64,000 nucleotides of DNA from Bacteroidetes bacterium ADurb.Bin174. GTDB taxonomy: Bacteria > Bacteroidota > Bacteroidia > Bacteroidales > Paludibacteraceae. Numbering within the stretch: the stretch's first letter is position 1; every line of letters begins with the position of its first letter. Location: assembly GCA_002070265.1 (NCBI GenBank), contig MWCX01000038.1, positions 55,570-119,569 of the forward strand, written 5' to 3'. Of the stretch, positions 19,998 to 29,125 are shown piece by piece. Both the position numbers and the translations under genes were made by a program. The notes below the pieces were generated by a model. The model did no database searches. It saw only the letters and a program-made list of their open reading frames with translations, and was not told where the DNA came from.

Positions 19998-20028
19998 CAA
20001 ATTTATCCGTAAACAATGATTGCACAAG
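19998..20028 (-). promoter_or_regulatory. Candidate promoter of GH92
   Basis: On the minus strand TAAATTTG (19998-20005) matches the -7 consensus exactly, with CTTG (one mismatch to TTTG) 19 bases upstream at 20025-20028. Transcription from here would start near 19992 and include the hairpin leader. Confidence 0.55.
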
Positions 20029-20068
20029 TTTCACAGCACACAAATTTATATTTATATTTATTTAATTA

Positions 20069-20335
20069 TCAAGGTATTACTTTTATATATCCGTTCTCAT
20101 CCAACGTATTTTGCAAAGGCTCATCAGTTGCTAAAGGAATCCATGCTTGTTTAAGGGTAATGTCTTTTGTTAATTGATAATGTCCCTGTAAATCATTTGC
20201 TATTGCACGCAGTTCAGCTTCATTGGAGACAGGTATCTGACTGTATACAAATGTCCATGCCATAAAACACATGAATAAAACTCTCAATCTTTGACTCAAA
20301 GGAATTGCCTGAAACATTGAAGTATTTTTATACAT
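20069..20335 (-). CDS. Short secreted protein, probably a truncated remnant
   Basis: An 88-residue frame with a signal peptide (hydrophobic core LFMCFMAWTFVYS) and a short mature part, VSNEAELRAIANDLQGHYQL, then TKDITLKQAWIPLA. That segment resembles the opening repeat of large Bacteroidota surface proteins, where it continues into 'IGT...GTFDGNGY' and many further repeats. Here the frame stops at ENGYIKVIP, just where the GTFDGNG motif would be. I read it as the leftover 5' end of a longer gene, although a small exported protein is possible. It lies between the regulator and GH92 on the same strand. Confidence 0.5.
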   Translation of the reverse strand: MYKNTSMFQAIPLSQRLRVLFMCFMAWTFVYSQIPVSNEAELRAIANDLQGHYQLTKDITLKQAWIPLATDEPLQNTLDENGYIKVIP

Positions 20336-20371
20336 GGTTATTTAAGTACATAAAGTTTAAAAACAAAAATA

Positions 20372-20409
20372 ATATAACCTGATTACATTTCGGGTTATAT
20401 TTCAGGTTA
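20372..20409. promoter_or_regulatory. Inverted repeat, possible operator or terminator
   Basis: ATATAACC (20372-20379) and GGTTATAT (20393-20400) form an 8-bp perfect inverted repeat. A third half-site, CAGGTTA, follows at 20403-20409 and mirrors TAACCTG at 20375-20381. It sits between the regulator's stop and the next start, so it could be an operator; no strong T tract follows for a terminator. Confidence 0.35.
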
Positions 20410-20448
20410 CACTAACAAAAAAACTGTAACAAACTTTAAATATAGAGG

Positions 20449-22959
20449 TTAAATTAAAAGATCAGTCCCGGTAATGTTTTTATAAATCTTTTTATATTGA
20501 TTGATGAATATGGCGCTTTCTTGTTTTTTATCTAATTTGTTATAAGCTTTCACACATAAATCAAAAACAAACTTATCAGTCGGATCAATCATATTGTACA
20601 CACTGGCAAACTGAACAACCTTATGATAATACTTACGCTTATACAAAGCATCTATTTGACCCTTTAACAATTCTATTAATTCCGCTTCAATCGTAGATTT
20701 AAAAGTATCGAAAACCTGTTCTTGCAGACTCTGAAGAAATGTCCCTTTGCTTAGGATTTTATAAAGCTTGTCCAATAATTCTTCGGAAACCACAGTATCA
20801 GGATTAGAAAGTTCATTAATTAACAAACGGTATTCAAAATAATCCAAATAGAAATTCTTTTCAAATTCAAAAAACCATTGAGAATTTTGATGCTGCAGTG
20901 TAATTCCTTCCAAATCAGCCAGCACGCTTCTGAATCTATTGATGGTAACACCTCTGATATTTTTTGCCTCGCTCAATTCTTTATCCGGCCATAATCCTGA
21001 TGTCAATTTTTCAGTCGTAATGCCGGTTTTATAGCCTGAATTTAACAATATTAAGGTAAACAAAGATCTCAATTTTGAACTGAAACGATAACTGATATCA
21101 TTTCCTGATTTATCAAAAGCCGTAAAGTTTCCAAAAATGTACACAGATGAATGTTTTTGCGAATAAGTATCAAAAATTTCAGAATCTGCTACTAAAGAAA
21201 TGACATCTTCAAAGCTAACAGCTTTCGACCTCTTCTTTCTTCTTAAATATAAAAACGCACCTATTACTAAAACAACAAGCAACAAAAGACCTGTAACAGC
21301 CACCCCAACCATGAAACTATACTTAGGTCGAGCATCAACCTTACTCAAATAAGCTTGAGTAATTGGTGGCGATTGAAGCCCATAAATCTTGATATCCGAA
21401 TGGTTATTTTCATTCAATTCGATAATCACAACATAAAATTCCTGCAGCAATGCATTAAAAAACAGGTGAACGGATGAACTCATTCCCTCTGACTTCAAAC
21501 TCACCGAATCACTGACAAACTCATAACTACCGGAATCAATATCAAATCTGCACAGATATCCGATGGTATTTGACTTATAATGCGCATAGCAAAATGCATA
21601 AAATTTATTTTCATCATGATCCAACACAAGATCTTTTCCGGGAATAAATTCAAATTTGGGAGCTTCCGGCAATTCCCAAAGCTTCGTAATTTTTTGAGAT
21701 TCTAAATTTAATTTGTACAAATCATACAGATTTCTGCCAACATGTTCTTGTTTGCCGGTTTCATTGCCAAATCCGCCAAAAATATACACATCGTCACCTG
21801 ATACGGCACAAGCAGAGTATAAACGCGGCAATATTGGGTCTCCGGAAAAATTAAGTTCTTCATGGGTTAAGGATTCAAGATTTATTTTAGAAATGCTGTT
21901 TGAATAAGTGTAGTTGCTATAACCCCCAAATATAAAAACATCACTTGTCTGTGATAAAAAACTGTTATGATGCAGAGCATCAGTAGCTTCATCAGTACTT
22001 ATATAAGTGATGGGAAAATTATTCGGAATCAGTTCTCTTTGAAAAAGAGAAAAAGGTTCTGATCCGAAGAGCATCAGAGTATCCGTTCGTGCATCAAAAA
22101 GAACATCGTTAATTCTAAAGTTTTGAGGTGGATGCAGAGCATGTCGCTGAGAAAAAACATCATTTCGTAAATTATAAAACAGTAATGAATCTCCATTGGT
22201 AATCAAGAGTTGATTCAGACTTGGATCGTAGGTTACAAATACCTGTTTATCAACGGAGAACGATGCTTTCGTTTGCCAATAAAAGTGCTTGTTAATCATC
22301 CAGTTCGGATTTCTTACCGTTGCCTTTTCTCTTGATTTTATTGCATAGACTTTGTTTCCGGAAGATTCTCCCAAAGGAAATTTTAAAATTTTATCTTTGA
22401 ATGTGTCAATACAGATATTTTTAAGTAACATCTGGGGCACATCAAGATTTAAACCGTATAAACCAAATGCAAGCATAATGGCTGAAGGATTCTCCAGCCC
22501 TATAGGTGTACATATGTACTGGTCATCACCAATAGTAATAATTGTTTTATCTTGTTCTAAATTAAATAGAAAATCAATGTGTAAAAGTTCTTTATTTTCA
22601 ATGCTTTCTTTAGAAATAGGTATTTGAACAGACTTATGGGTGATGGGACTGTGGAAATCCAAATACATTTGGTTGTCCCCATAAAAATTAACAAAGACAA
22701 ACTCAACCTCTTTTTTTCTTTCGTCAATCATCCGAAATATATGTCCGAACCTCTGAAAATCCCAAATTGAAATATCAAAACTAAGTCGCAACGAATCTTG
22801 TATTTTTAAGGGTTTATCATCAAAAAACAACAAAGAGGTTCTGTTGTCAACCTTCTCTTCGCTGGAGGAAAACAACAGCCCGTTTGTCTTTTCAACAGCT
22901 TGTCCGACTGTTGAAATAAGAAGCAAATAAAAAACAATATTTAATCTATGTCTAAACAT
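20449..22959 (-). CDS. Membrane-spanning Kelch sensor with SARP-like DNA-binding tail
   Basis: An 836-residue one-component regulator. A signal peptide (1-21) is followed by a concanavalin/LamG-like region (about 25-200), and Kelch-type beta-propeller repeats (about 270-470, with FIFGGYSNYTYSNSI and DVYIFGGFGNE). One transmembrane helix follows at about 548-572 (GLLLLVVLVIGAFLYL, then basic RRKKR). The cytoplasmic part starts with YIFGNFTAFDKSGNDIS and contains a winged-helix (LTSGLWPDKELSEAKNIRG, VTINRFRSVL) and a helical tail, the arrangement of SARP/BTAD activators. It probably senses a glycan or product in the periplasm and controls nearby mannosidase genes. The target is inferred from position only. 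Confidence 0.75.
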   Translation of the reverse strand: MFRHRLNIVFYLLLISTVGQAVEKTNGLLFSSSEEKVDNRTSLLFFDDKPLKIQDSLRLSFDISIWDFQRFGHIFRMIDERKKEVEFVFVNFYGDNQMYLDFHSPITHKSVQIPISKESIENKELLHIDFLFNLEQDKTIITIGDDQYICTPIGLENPSAIMLAFGLYGLNLDVPQMLLKNICIDTFKDKILKFPLGESSGNKVYAIKSREKATVRNPNWMINKHFYWQTKASFSVDKQVFVTYDPSLNQLLITNGDSLLFYNLRNDVFSQRHALHPPQNFRINDVLFDARTDTLMLFGSEPFSLFQRELIPNNFPITYISTDEATDALHHNSFLSQTSDVFIFGGYSNYTYSNSISKINLESLTHEELNFSGDPILPRLYSACAVSGDDVYIFGGFGNETGKQEHVGRNLYDLYKLNLESQKITKLWELPEAPKFEFIPGKDLVLDHDENKFYAFCYAHYKSNTIGYLCRFDIDSGSYEFVSDSVSLKSEGMSSSVHLFFNALLQEFYVVIIELNENNHSDIKIYGLQSPPITQAYLSKVDARPKYSFMVGVAVTGLLLLVVLVIGAFLYLRRKKRSKAVSFEDVISLVADSEIFDTYSQKHSSVYIFGNFTAFDKSGNDISYRFSSKLRSLFTLILLNSGYKTGITTEKLTSGLWPDKELSEAKNIRGVTINRFRSVLADLEGITLQHQNSQWFFEFEKNFYLDYFEYRLLINELSNPDTVVSEELLDKLYKILSKGTFLQSLQEQVFDTFKSTIEAELIELLKGQIDALYKRKYYHKVVQFASVYNMIDPTDKFVFDLCVKAYNKLDKKQESAIFINQYKKIYKNITGTDLLI

Positions 22960-23000
22960 TAAAGTTGTTTTTAATTATAGAAAAGTACGCTGTTTATCAT

Positions 23001-25502
23001 CTACTTTTCTATAAAAATCAGCTTATCTTCCAATATTTTAATAAAAAAACCACCTAAAACTGACCTTGCACGAAAACCCACATGCTCCGGCCTGTCCGTC
23101 CAATACCAATCTGACATCGGAACCCTGTCAGTAGTCTCATTGACAAAACAATACAACGGTCTGATCAATTGTTGAAAATCCTCGGTAGTTGACGACAATG
23201 TAGCCGACCAGACAATCCAATCAGCCTTGGTATAGGTATTTTTACTATCAAGCGGCAAACCGTATTTATTTTGTTTGCTAAGGTAGAAGGCAATTTCTCT
23301 TTCCGGCACTTCATGAGGGAATACGTTGATTTTTAAAATTTTATCCCATACTAAATTATATTTCTGACTCCAGGTTCCGGGCTGGTCAAAGGCAAGCCTG
23401 AAATGATCACCATCATCGGTCTTCTCAACCCATTCCAAAGCCATTGTGCGAGCTAATTTGGTATATTTCCGGGCTGTATCGTTATAACCTAACATATCTG
23501 CCAATCTACCATAAGAGGCAATACCCTGAATGGCTTTAATTGATAAATTGGCATTATGCGATGAAAAACCCGTAAATATGTCGGTATTTTCCTGATAATC
23601 AGGATCAAATCCTTTTTCTACCAGGAAATCTGCCCAACCGCTCAGGGTATCCCAATGTTTGGCTGCATACTGTGCATTTCCTTCAACGGCAGCTATCGCA
23701 GCCATCATAATCAACATATTTCCGGACTCCTCTACCGGTAAAAAAATTTGCGACATTTGTCCCTCTGCAATGGGATAAATCCCTATATCGTGAGGAGCAT
23801 ATGGTTTATCCCATCTGTCACTTTCCACATAATAAAATATAGGATTCAACATGGCTTTCAGCAAATCTACATTATACAGGAGAAACAAGGGAGACGAAGG
23901 ATAGGTTACATCCACAGTTGCAATATTACCACCGCTACAATTTTCTTTGGAAAGCAAAAGCATTTCTCCTGCTGTATTTTGCACCAATTTATGAGCTGAT
24001 ACGGTTTGCCTATAAACCAAAGCACATAATTCAGCATATTCTTTTCCACCACTTCGCCGGGCTTTTGTCATCAAAGCATAATCAAACTTATCACACGCAG
24101 CTTTGATTGTTTTATAATCTTTTTTAGATTGTAAAAATACTTCCTCAATTGTGACATCATCATTACGATTCCAATACGGCAACAGGTTCTCACCAAAATA
24201 ACGAATGGAATACACATCATCATATCCTATCATAAAAAAGCCATCAGTAGTGTTTTTAACACGACCCAAATTTCGTGAGAAAGCTAACCGATTTTGTTCA
24301 TCCGGAGAACATGACATTTTACCTGACAACATTCCGGATTCAGCAAACTCTTTACGCATGGTATAACTGTCTCCAGTGGCTGATTGAGTTTTTCTTGCTT
24401 CTGCAACAAAGTAAAAATATCCCCAATCAATTCGAATGTCATCACCTCTTTTTGCTAAAATTTGCTGCTGTTGACTTCCCGTTTTTAAAAACAACAGCTT
24501 GTTTTTTTCAAAAGATTCCGTATTACTTGCCTGACCATATTCATTTAAAGCCCACGTCGTAGAACTTTCCAAATATAAATTGACATCATGATGTTTTGAA
24601 TCATTTGATTGAATTTGATACGAAATATAATTAACCGGACGAGAAAGCAAATCCAAATTATCCATCAACAACGGTGATGTAAAGGTGAGTTCCAAATCAA
24701 CAGGTCCACAAGTAAAAGTAAACCTGGTTTGGGTTGGCAACACTTCTACAGAATTTTGAACAGCCGTCTGCGCAAAACACGATTGAGCACTCGTTTTAGC
24801 ATTTATGCCAAAATCCAAAAAAGCATATCCTCCTCTATTTCTAACATAAGCAGCAATAACATTTTTTCCTTTCTTAAAGTTTTTTACAACATGTGCCGGA
24901 AGTTCAATGAAATCATTAAACTTATGATTGTGACCTTCCACTGTTATTACTTCAATACCGTTAACGTACAAAGTAATTTCATCATCATAGGATAAATCCA
25001 ATATGATTGTCTCGTTTGATATATCCCTTTCTAACTCAAACTCCCTTCTAACCCAAAGGTGTTCAGATTCCCATGCAGTATTCACCAAACGCTCGCCTTG
25101 TGTGTATCCATAAGCACCCACACCATCTTTCCAGCTTTCATCATTATATTCCGGCAACATCCACTTATCTGCCGGTGCTTCAGTGGTGTACTTTGATGTC
25201 CATGCTTCGCCGGCACTCGTTTTCAGCAAAGGTATTAATAGAAACTCACTTTCTACGCCCATAAACCGGTATGATTGTCCGTCAACCTGTATCACCCCCA
25301 GCAAAGGAAACTCTTGTCCTGTCCAATGAGTCAGTTGATGTTTGTATAAAGTATCACCAAACAACCAGGTGTTGGTGTATGTATCAATCGTCACCAACGG
25401 GCAAGCAGGTGCACGCAACGCATTGGTTACACGATAATTGTCATTGCTTTTACATGCAACCAGCAAAACAATAATGAACAGGAAACAAAATCTTTTCATC
25501 AA
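23001..25502 (-). CDS. GtaA/DUF4965-type glutaminase-like lipoprotein
   Basis: An 833-residue exported lipoprotein (Cys17 in LLVACKSN). Its domain order follows the DUF4964-DUF5127-DUF4965-DUF1793 family, annotated from fungal glutaminase A. The N-terminal segment has RAPACPLVTIDTYTNTWLFG. A galactose-binding-like insert lies at about 110-235 (WVRREFELERD, LYVNGIEV). The C-terminal (alpha/alpha)6 domain holds DVTYPSSPLFLLYN, APHDIGIYPIAEGQ and ESGNMLIMMAA. In Bacteroidota these proteins are common in glycan utilisation loci, so a glycosidase role is at least as likely as glutaminase. It is followed on the same strand, 41 bases on, by the Kelch regulator gene. Confidence 0.75.
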   Translation of the reverse strand: MMKRFCFLFIIVLLVACKSNDNYRVTNALRAPACPLVTIDTYTNTWLFGDTLYKHQLTHWTGQEFPLLGVIQVDGQSYRFMGVESEFLLIPLLKTSAGEAWTSKYTTEAPADKWMLPEYNDESWKDGVGAYGYTQGERLVNTAWESEHLWVRREFELERDISNETIILDLSYDDEITLYVNGIEVITVEGHNHKFNDFIELPAHVVKNFKKGKNVIAAYVRNRGGYAFLDFGINAKTSAQSCFAQTAVQNSVEVLPTQTRFTFTCGPVDLELTFTSPLLMDNLDLLSRPVNYISYQIQSNDSKHHDVNLYLESSTTWALNEYGQASNTESFEKNKLLFLKTGSQQQQILAKRGDDIRIDWGYFYFVAEARKTQSATGDSYTMRKEFAESGMLSGKMSCSPDEQNRLAFSRNLGRVKNTTDGFFMIGYDDVYSIRYFGENLLPYWNRNDDVTIEEVFLQSKKDYKTIKAACDKFDYALMTKARRSGGKEYAELCALVYRQTVSAHKLVQNTAGEMLLLSKENCSGGNIATVDVTYPSSPLFLLYNVDLLKAMLNPIFYYVESDRWDKPYAPHDIGIYPIAEGQMSQIFLPVEESGNMLIMMAAIAAVEGNAQYAAKHWDTLSGWADFLVEKGFDPDYQENTDIFTGFSSHNANLSIKAIQGIASYGRLADMLGYNDTARKYTKLARTMALEWVEKTDDGDHFRLAFDQPGTWSQKYNLVWDKILKINVFPHEVPEREIAFYLSKQNKYGLPLDSKNTYTKADWIVWSATLSSTTEDFQQLIRPLYCFVNETTDRVPMSDWYWTDRPEHVGFRARSVLGGFFIKILEDKLIFIEK

Positions 25503-25975
25503 AAAAACAGTTTATTGTGTTTAAAATATTAAATCCGTGTAGTCAGTAATTGTGACTAAAATTAAGTCTATGACCAAGTTTATCTGGTACAGAATATAAA
25601 AACATGTAACAAAAATACAATTTTATTTTCTATTTCATGCATGTTTATCAATCACTATCAAAAGAAGGCACAAAAAAAATGGGGCTATCTAAAAAGCAAA
25701 TATTCAAGCAAAAAACTGTAAGGTTTCTTAAAATTAGAAAGGATAAAGGTTGACTTGTACCCTGCAACACCTTAACCTTGTGACCACGCACCACGGAACT
25801 CGCTACCCCGAGTATCGAAAGTAACGCAGCAGTTGAACAATATGAGACACCACCATCCAATAAAAATATAAAGGATGAAACTTCGTACATCTCTGCACCT
25901 TAGTTTCACCCTTCATTTTTATTAGTAGTCTCGTCGCTTCAGATAAAGCAGCGGACAAGATGGTTGATCAGCTCT
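25503..25975. other. Intergenic region with MITE-like element
   Basis: No gene is seen here. The left part, upstream of the DUF4965 gene, holds the small inverted repeat TAGTCA-gtaattg-TGACTA (about 25539-25557). On the minus strand TATTTTTG at 25610-25617 matches the -7 consensus but has no good -33 partner. The rest is the MITE-like element at 25681-25851 and a plain stretch before the tsf stop. Confidence 0.5.
25681..25851 (-). mobile_element. MITE-like non-coding element, copy A
   Basis: A 171-bp element. On the minus strand it begins GGTGTCTCATATTGTTCAAC and continues CTGCTGCGTTACTTTCGAT, the same as the element at 32832-33020, and ends with an A/T-rich stretch and TAGATAGCCCC, matching the TGAAACAGCCCC end of that copy. 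The two ends share an imperfect terminal inverted repeat (GGnnTGTyTCA). The middle differs between copies. No target duplication is obvious. The short frame that crosses it has no protein-like features. Confidence 0.6.
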
Positions 25976-26794
25976 TCATTCTACGTTCAGAGTTACGCGT
26001 TTGAATGCAGTAGCAGTAGCCTTATTCGCTTTCAAATAATCACTTACGGTTTGTTTGGATTCTTTGATAAAAGCTTGTTCCAATAAAGTAGATTCTGAGA
26101 AGAATTTATTCAACCGACCTTCGGCTATTCTATCCAAAATTGCTTCGGGTTTACCTTCCTGACGAGCTTTTTCCTTCCCTATCTCCAATTCTTGCTGAAC
26201 AATTTTTTCCGGAACTGAATTTCTGTCGAGAGAAATCGGATTCATGGCAGCCACCTGCATGGCAATATCACGTGCCACCTGATAATCAACGTCCTTTTCT
26301 TTAAAAGAAACGATAGACGCCAATTTGTTTCCGGGATGTATATAAGCAGTTACAGTTGCACCTTCAACAAAAACATAATAGTCTAATTCCATTTTTTCAC
26401 CGGTAATGCCTGAACGTTCAGTCACCAACTCGGCAATGGTCCGGCCATCCATTTTTAAAGCGGCTACTTCTTCCGTTGTAGTTGCTTTGGCAGCCAAAGC
26501 TGCATCTAAAATAGACTTTGTCAATGCGATAAAATCTTCATTCTTTGCCACAAAATCCGTTTCACATTTCAGTGCAATGATTGCAGCATATCCATCTTTG
26601 ATTCCGGCTAATACACAACCTTCGGAAGCTTCACGATCACTCCGTTTTGCAGCAACTGCCTGTCCCTTTTTACGAATAATTTCTATCGCCTTTTCGAAAT
26701 TGTTTTCGGCTTCTATCAATGCATTTTTACAATCCATCATGCCGGCACCGGTCATGGTGCGTAATTTCGAAATATCTGCCATCGTTACAGCCAT
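25976..26794 (-). CDS. tsf: Elongation factor Ts
   Basis: A 272-residue guanine nucleotide exchange factor for EF-Tu. The N-terminal UBA-like domain reads MADISKLRTMTGAGMMDCKNAL, followed by the KGQAVAAKRSDREASEG linker and the TDFVAKNEDF motif that contacts EF-Tu (about residues 80-90). The dimerisation core and C-terminal module are present (QEGKPEAILDRIAEGRLNKF). The start MAVTMADIS is conserved in Bacteroidales. It is the last gene of rplM-rpsI-rpsB-tsf. A 64-base near copy of its codons for about residues 86-106 lies upstream of the operon at 29046-29114. Confidence 0.96.
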   Translation of the reverse strand: MAVTMADISKLRTMTGAGMMDCKNALIEAENNFEKAIEIIRKKGQAVAAKRSDREASEGCVLAGIKDGYAAIIALKCETDFVAKNEDFIALTKSILDAALAAKATTTEEVAALKMDGRTIAELVTERSGITGEKMELDYYVFVEGATVTAYIHPGNKLASIVSFKEKDVDYQVARDIAMQVAAMNPISLDRNSVPEKIVQQELEIGKEKARQEGKPEAILDRIAEGRLNKFFSESTLLEQAFIKESKQTVSDYLKANKATATAFKRVTLNVE

Positions 26795-26905
26795 AATATC
26801 TAAATATTTAAAAAATTTTTAATGTTTATAATTCTCTTAAAAAATTACTGTAATTACAATTCACCGACTTCATTTTCAAAAATAAATAGCAAATTGCAAA
26901 AAAGT

Positions 26906-27757
26906 TTAATTTTCATCATCATCTGTAGTAAATTTTCCTACTACATTGGCTTTTAAAGCATCTTCATCTTCTTTTCGAGTCCTCGGACGCCTTGAAACAC
27001 GTTGTTTTCTTTCTTTCACAACAACTTCTTCAGATTCTTCCGAAGCTTCAGTGCTGTCCACTTTTTCAACCTTACGTTCTTCCAACCCTTCTTGTATTGC
27101 TTCTGTTAAAGCTGTTACAATTACATCAATCGATTTTGTAGCATCATCATTGGCTGGAATTACGAAATCTATTCCGTTTGGACTAGAGTTGGTATCGACA
27201 ATGGCAAACACCAAAATACCCAAGCGTTGGGCTTCTCTTACCGCAATATGTTCTTTCATCACATCCACCACAAAAATAGCAGAAGGAAGACGTGTCATAT
27301 CCACGATGGAACCCAGGTTTCTCTCCAATTTTTCACGCTGGCGGGAAATCTGTAATTTCTCACGTTTGGAGATATTATCGAAAGTACCGTCAACCGACAT
27401 CTTGTCGATGGTAGACATTTTCTTTACAGCTTTACGGATGGTCGGAAAATTGGTCAACATACCTCCTGCCCAACGTTCAGTGATATAGGGCATTCCTACG
27501 GCTTTGGCTCTTTCCGCAACCACTTCCTTAGCTTGTTTTTTAGTTGCAACAAACAGAACCTTGCGCCCTGATTTAGCAATGGATTTCATTGCAGCGGCAG
27601 CTTCATCAATTTTAGCAACGGTTTTATGTAAATCAATGATGTGAATATCATTGCGCTCCATAAAAATATAAGGAGCCATTGCGGGATTCCATTTGCGTTT
27701 CAAGTGTCCAAAATGACATCCTGCTTCTAATAATTGTTCGAAAGTTGTTCTTGACAT
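26906..27757 (-). CDS. rpsB: 30S ribosomal protein S2
   Basis: A 283-residue small-subunit protein. It has the family opening LLEAGCHFGHLKRKWNPAM, then YIFMERNDIHIIDLHKT, KKQAKEVV, ERWAGGMLTNF and the FVVDVMKEHIAVREAQRLGI block. The tail after about residue 225 is a charged, Lys/Arg/Glu-rich extension (RKQRVSRRPRTRK), longer than in E. coli and usual in Bacteroidales. Third gene of the ribosomal operon. Confidence 0.97.
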   Translation of the reverse strand: MSRTTFEQLLEAGCHFGHLKRKWNPAMAPYIFMERNDIHIIDLHKTVAKIDEAAAAMKSIAKSGRKVLFVATKKQAKEVVAERAKAVGMPYITERWAGGMLTNFPTIRKAVKKMSTIDKMSVDGTFDNISKREKLQISRQREKLERNLGSIVDMTRLPSAIFVVDVMKEHIAVREAQRLGILVFAIVDTNSSPNGIDFVIPANDDATKSIDVIVTALTEAIQEGLEERKVEKVDSTEASEESEEVVVKERKQRVSRRPRTRKEDEDALKANVVGKFTTDDDEN

Positions 27758-27928
27758 TGTTAATTGTTATTTTGTTTACATTCTTTTAAAATCAATCTCC
27801 GGGTAGTCATCAACATTGATGTTGCGAGTCCCGAAAATTTAGATACTAAACTGAAATTATTTATACTATTTATCAACTTACCATTTACCTTTTTAAATGG
27901 TAAACAGTCCATTGTAAAATAAATAAAT

Positions 27929-28315
27929 TTATCGTTTGGAGAACTGGAATCTCTTACGAGCACCCGGCCGACCCGGTTTCTTACGTTCCACTTCGCGTGG
28001 ATCACGTGTCATGAAACCTTCTGATTTCAAGGCAAGTTTATCTTCCGGATTAATCTTTACCAAAGCACGAGCAATAGCTAAACGCAACGCTTCTGCCTGA
28101 CCTTTAAAGCCTCCTCCGTCAAGATTTACTTTTATATCATACTTTTCAACCACACCTAATTTATTCAATGGTTGCTTGACAATATATTGCAAGATAGGTG
28201 ACGGGAAATAGGCTTTCAGTTCACGATCATTAACGATGATTTCACCTTTTCCTTCTTTCACGTAAATACGTGCCACTGCAGCTTTTCTTCTTCCTAAGGC
28301 ATTTACTACTTCCAT
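27929..28315 (-). CDS. rpsI: 30S ribosomal protein S9
   Basis: A 128-residue protein with the standard N-terminal ALGRRKAAVARIYVKEGKG, the LDGGGFKGQAEALRLAIARAL centre and the basic C-terminus KKPGRPGARKRFQFSKR that reaches the P-site tRNA. It lies five bases after rplM, the normal L13-S9 pair. Confidence 0.97.
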   Translation of the reverse strand: MEVVNALGRRKAAVARIYVKEGKGEIIVNDRELKAYFPSPILQYIVKQPLNKLGVVEKYDIKVNLDGGGFKGQAEALRLAIARALVKINPEDKLALKSEGFMTRDPREVERKKPGRPGARKRFQFSKR

Positions 28316-28320
28316 ATTGA

Positions 28321-28776
28321 TTATTTAAGTGCGTTTAAATCGATTTTTTTGGGTTTTTGTGCTTGCTTGTCGTGTTCAGGACCGGCAAAAACATATAAAT
28401 TACCGAGAATTTTTGCTCCTAACCTATTCTTTGGCAACATACCTTTTACAACTTTTTTAATAAACCTCTCCGGATCTTTTGCCATCAGTTCGGCAGCAGT
28501 TGATTCACGTTGTCCGCCGGGATAACCGCTGTGACGATAATAAATCCGATCCGTCCATTTATTGCCTGTCAGAATAACCTTATCAGCATTAATAATAATG
28601 ACATTATCTCCACAGTCAACATGAGGAGTGAAATTGGGTTTGTATTTCCCGCGCAAAAGTTTGGCAACTTTTGATCCCATACGCCCCAATACCATGTCGG
28701 TAGCATCCACGACTACCCATTCTTTCTGCACAGTCGCTTTGTTGGCAGAAATGGTTTTGTAACTTAAAGTATCCAC
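28321..28776 (-). CDS. rplM: 50S ribosomal protein L13
   Basis: A 151-residue large-subunit protein with WVVVDATDMVLGRMGSKVA, the LRGKYKPNFTPHVDCGDNV loop and the GMLPKNRLGAKILGNLYVF segment typical of L13. First gene of the rplM-rpsI-rpsB-tsf operon, with a strong promoter about 150 bases upstream. Confidence 0.97.
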   Translation of the reverse strand: MDTLSYKTISANKATVQKEWVVVDATDMVLGRMGSKVAKLLRGKYKPNFTPHVDCGDNVIIINADKVILTGNKWTDRIYYRHSGYPGGQRESTAAELMAKDPERFIKKVVKGMLPKNRLGAKILGNLYVFAGPEHDKQAQKPKKIDLNALK

Positions 28777-28922
28777 TTTTTTAAAATGTTTTTTGTTTTT
28801 AATTCAATAATTATGCTTTCTATCAGTTTTTATCTCCCTACTCGAAAGAGGCTAATCGGCACGAACAGAGAACATTAACTCGATAAAAAACATGCTTTTA
28901 AATCGGGATAATAAACGGACTG

Positions 28923-28952
28923 CAAAGATAATATAAATCTTTTAGTTACAAA
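28923..28952 (-). promoter_or_regulatory. Promoter of rplM-rpsI-rpsB-tsf
   Basis: On the minus strand TTTG (28949-28952) is followed after 18 bases by TATCTTTG (28923-28930), a full match to the Bacteroidota -33/-7 pattern. The transcript would start near 28917, leaving a leader of about 140 bases. Confidence 0.7.
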
Positions 28953-29045
28953 AGACTTGAACATAAAAATTCGCAAACTGCAAAAACAGACAAAAGGTAG
29001 GTACACAAGTAACCGAACTGCTTTGGATATTTTTGGGAATCCACA

Positions 29046-29114
29046 CGGCTGTCGTAGTTGCTTTGGCAACCAAAGCCGCATCCAGAATGGATTTTGTCAA
29101 TGCAATAAACTCTT
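29046..29114 (-). pseudogene. Fragment of a tsf gene
   Basis: Read on the minus strand, this stretch encodes FIALTKSILDAALVAKATTT, almost the same as residues 86-105 of the intact EF-Ts (one substitution, Val for Ala). The 64 aligned bases at 29051-29114 and 26475-26538 differ at about nine positions, nearly all silent. Beyond them a shared CGGCT follows after a nine-base in-frame deletion. There is no start and no further homology, so it is a relic. Silent divergence suggests it came from a related but separate tsf allele rather than a recent duplication. Confidence 0.8.
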
Positions 29115-29125
29115 ATCAAACACCT

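Larger units (their letters stand above)
28777..29125. other. Intergenic region upstream of the ribosomal operon
   Basis: Contains the ribosomal operon promoter (28923-28952) and the tsf fragment (29046-29114), described separately. The leader from about 28917 to 28777 has no clear regulatory hairpin that I can identify. Frames crossing the region have no protein-like features. Confidence 0.5.

Noticed and set aside
25648-25890. 80-residue minus-strand frame between the DUF4965 gene and tsf
   Set aside because: It lies across the MITE-like element, has no family resemblance, and its sequence matches non-coding repeat DNA found elsewhere in the window.
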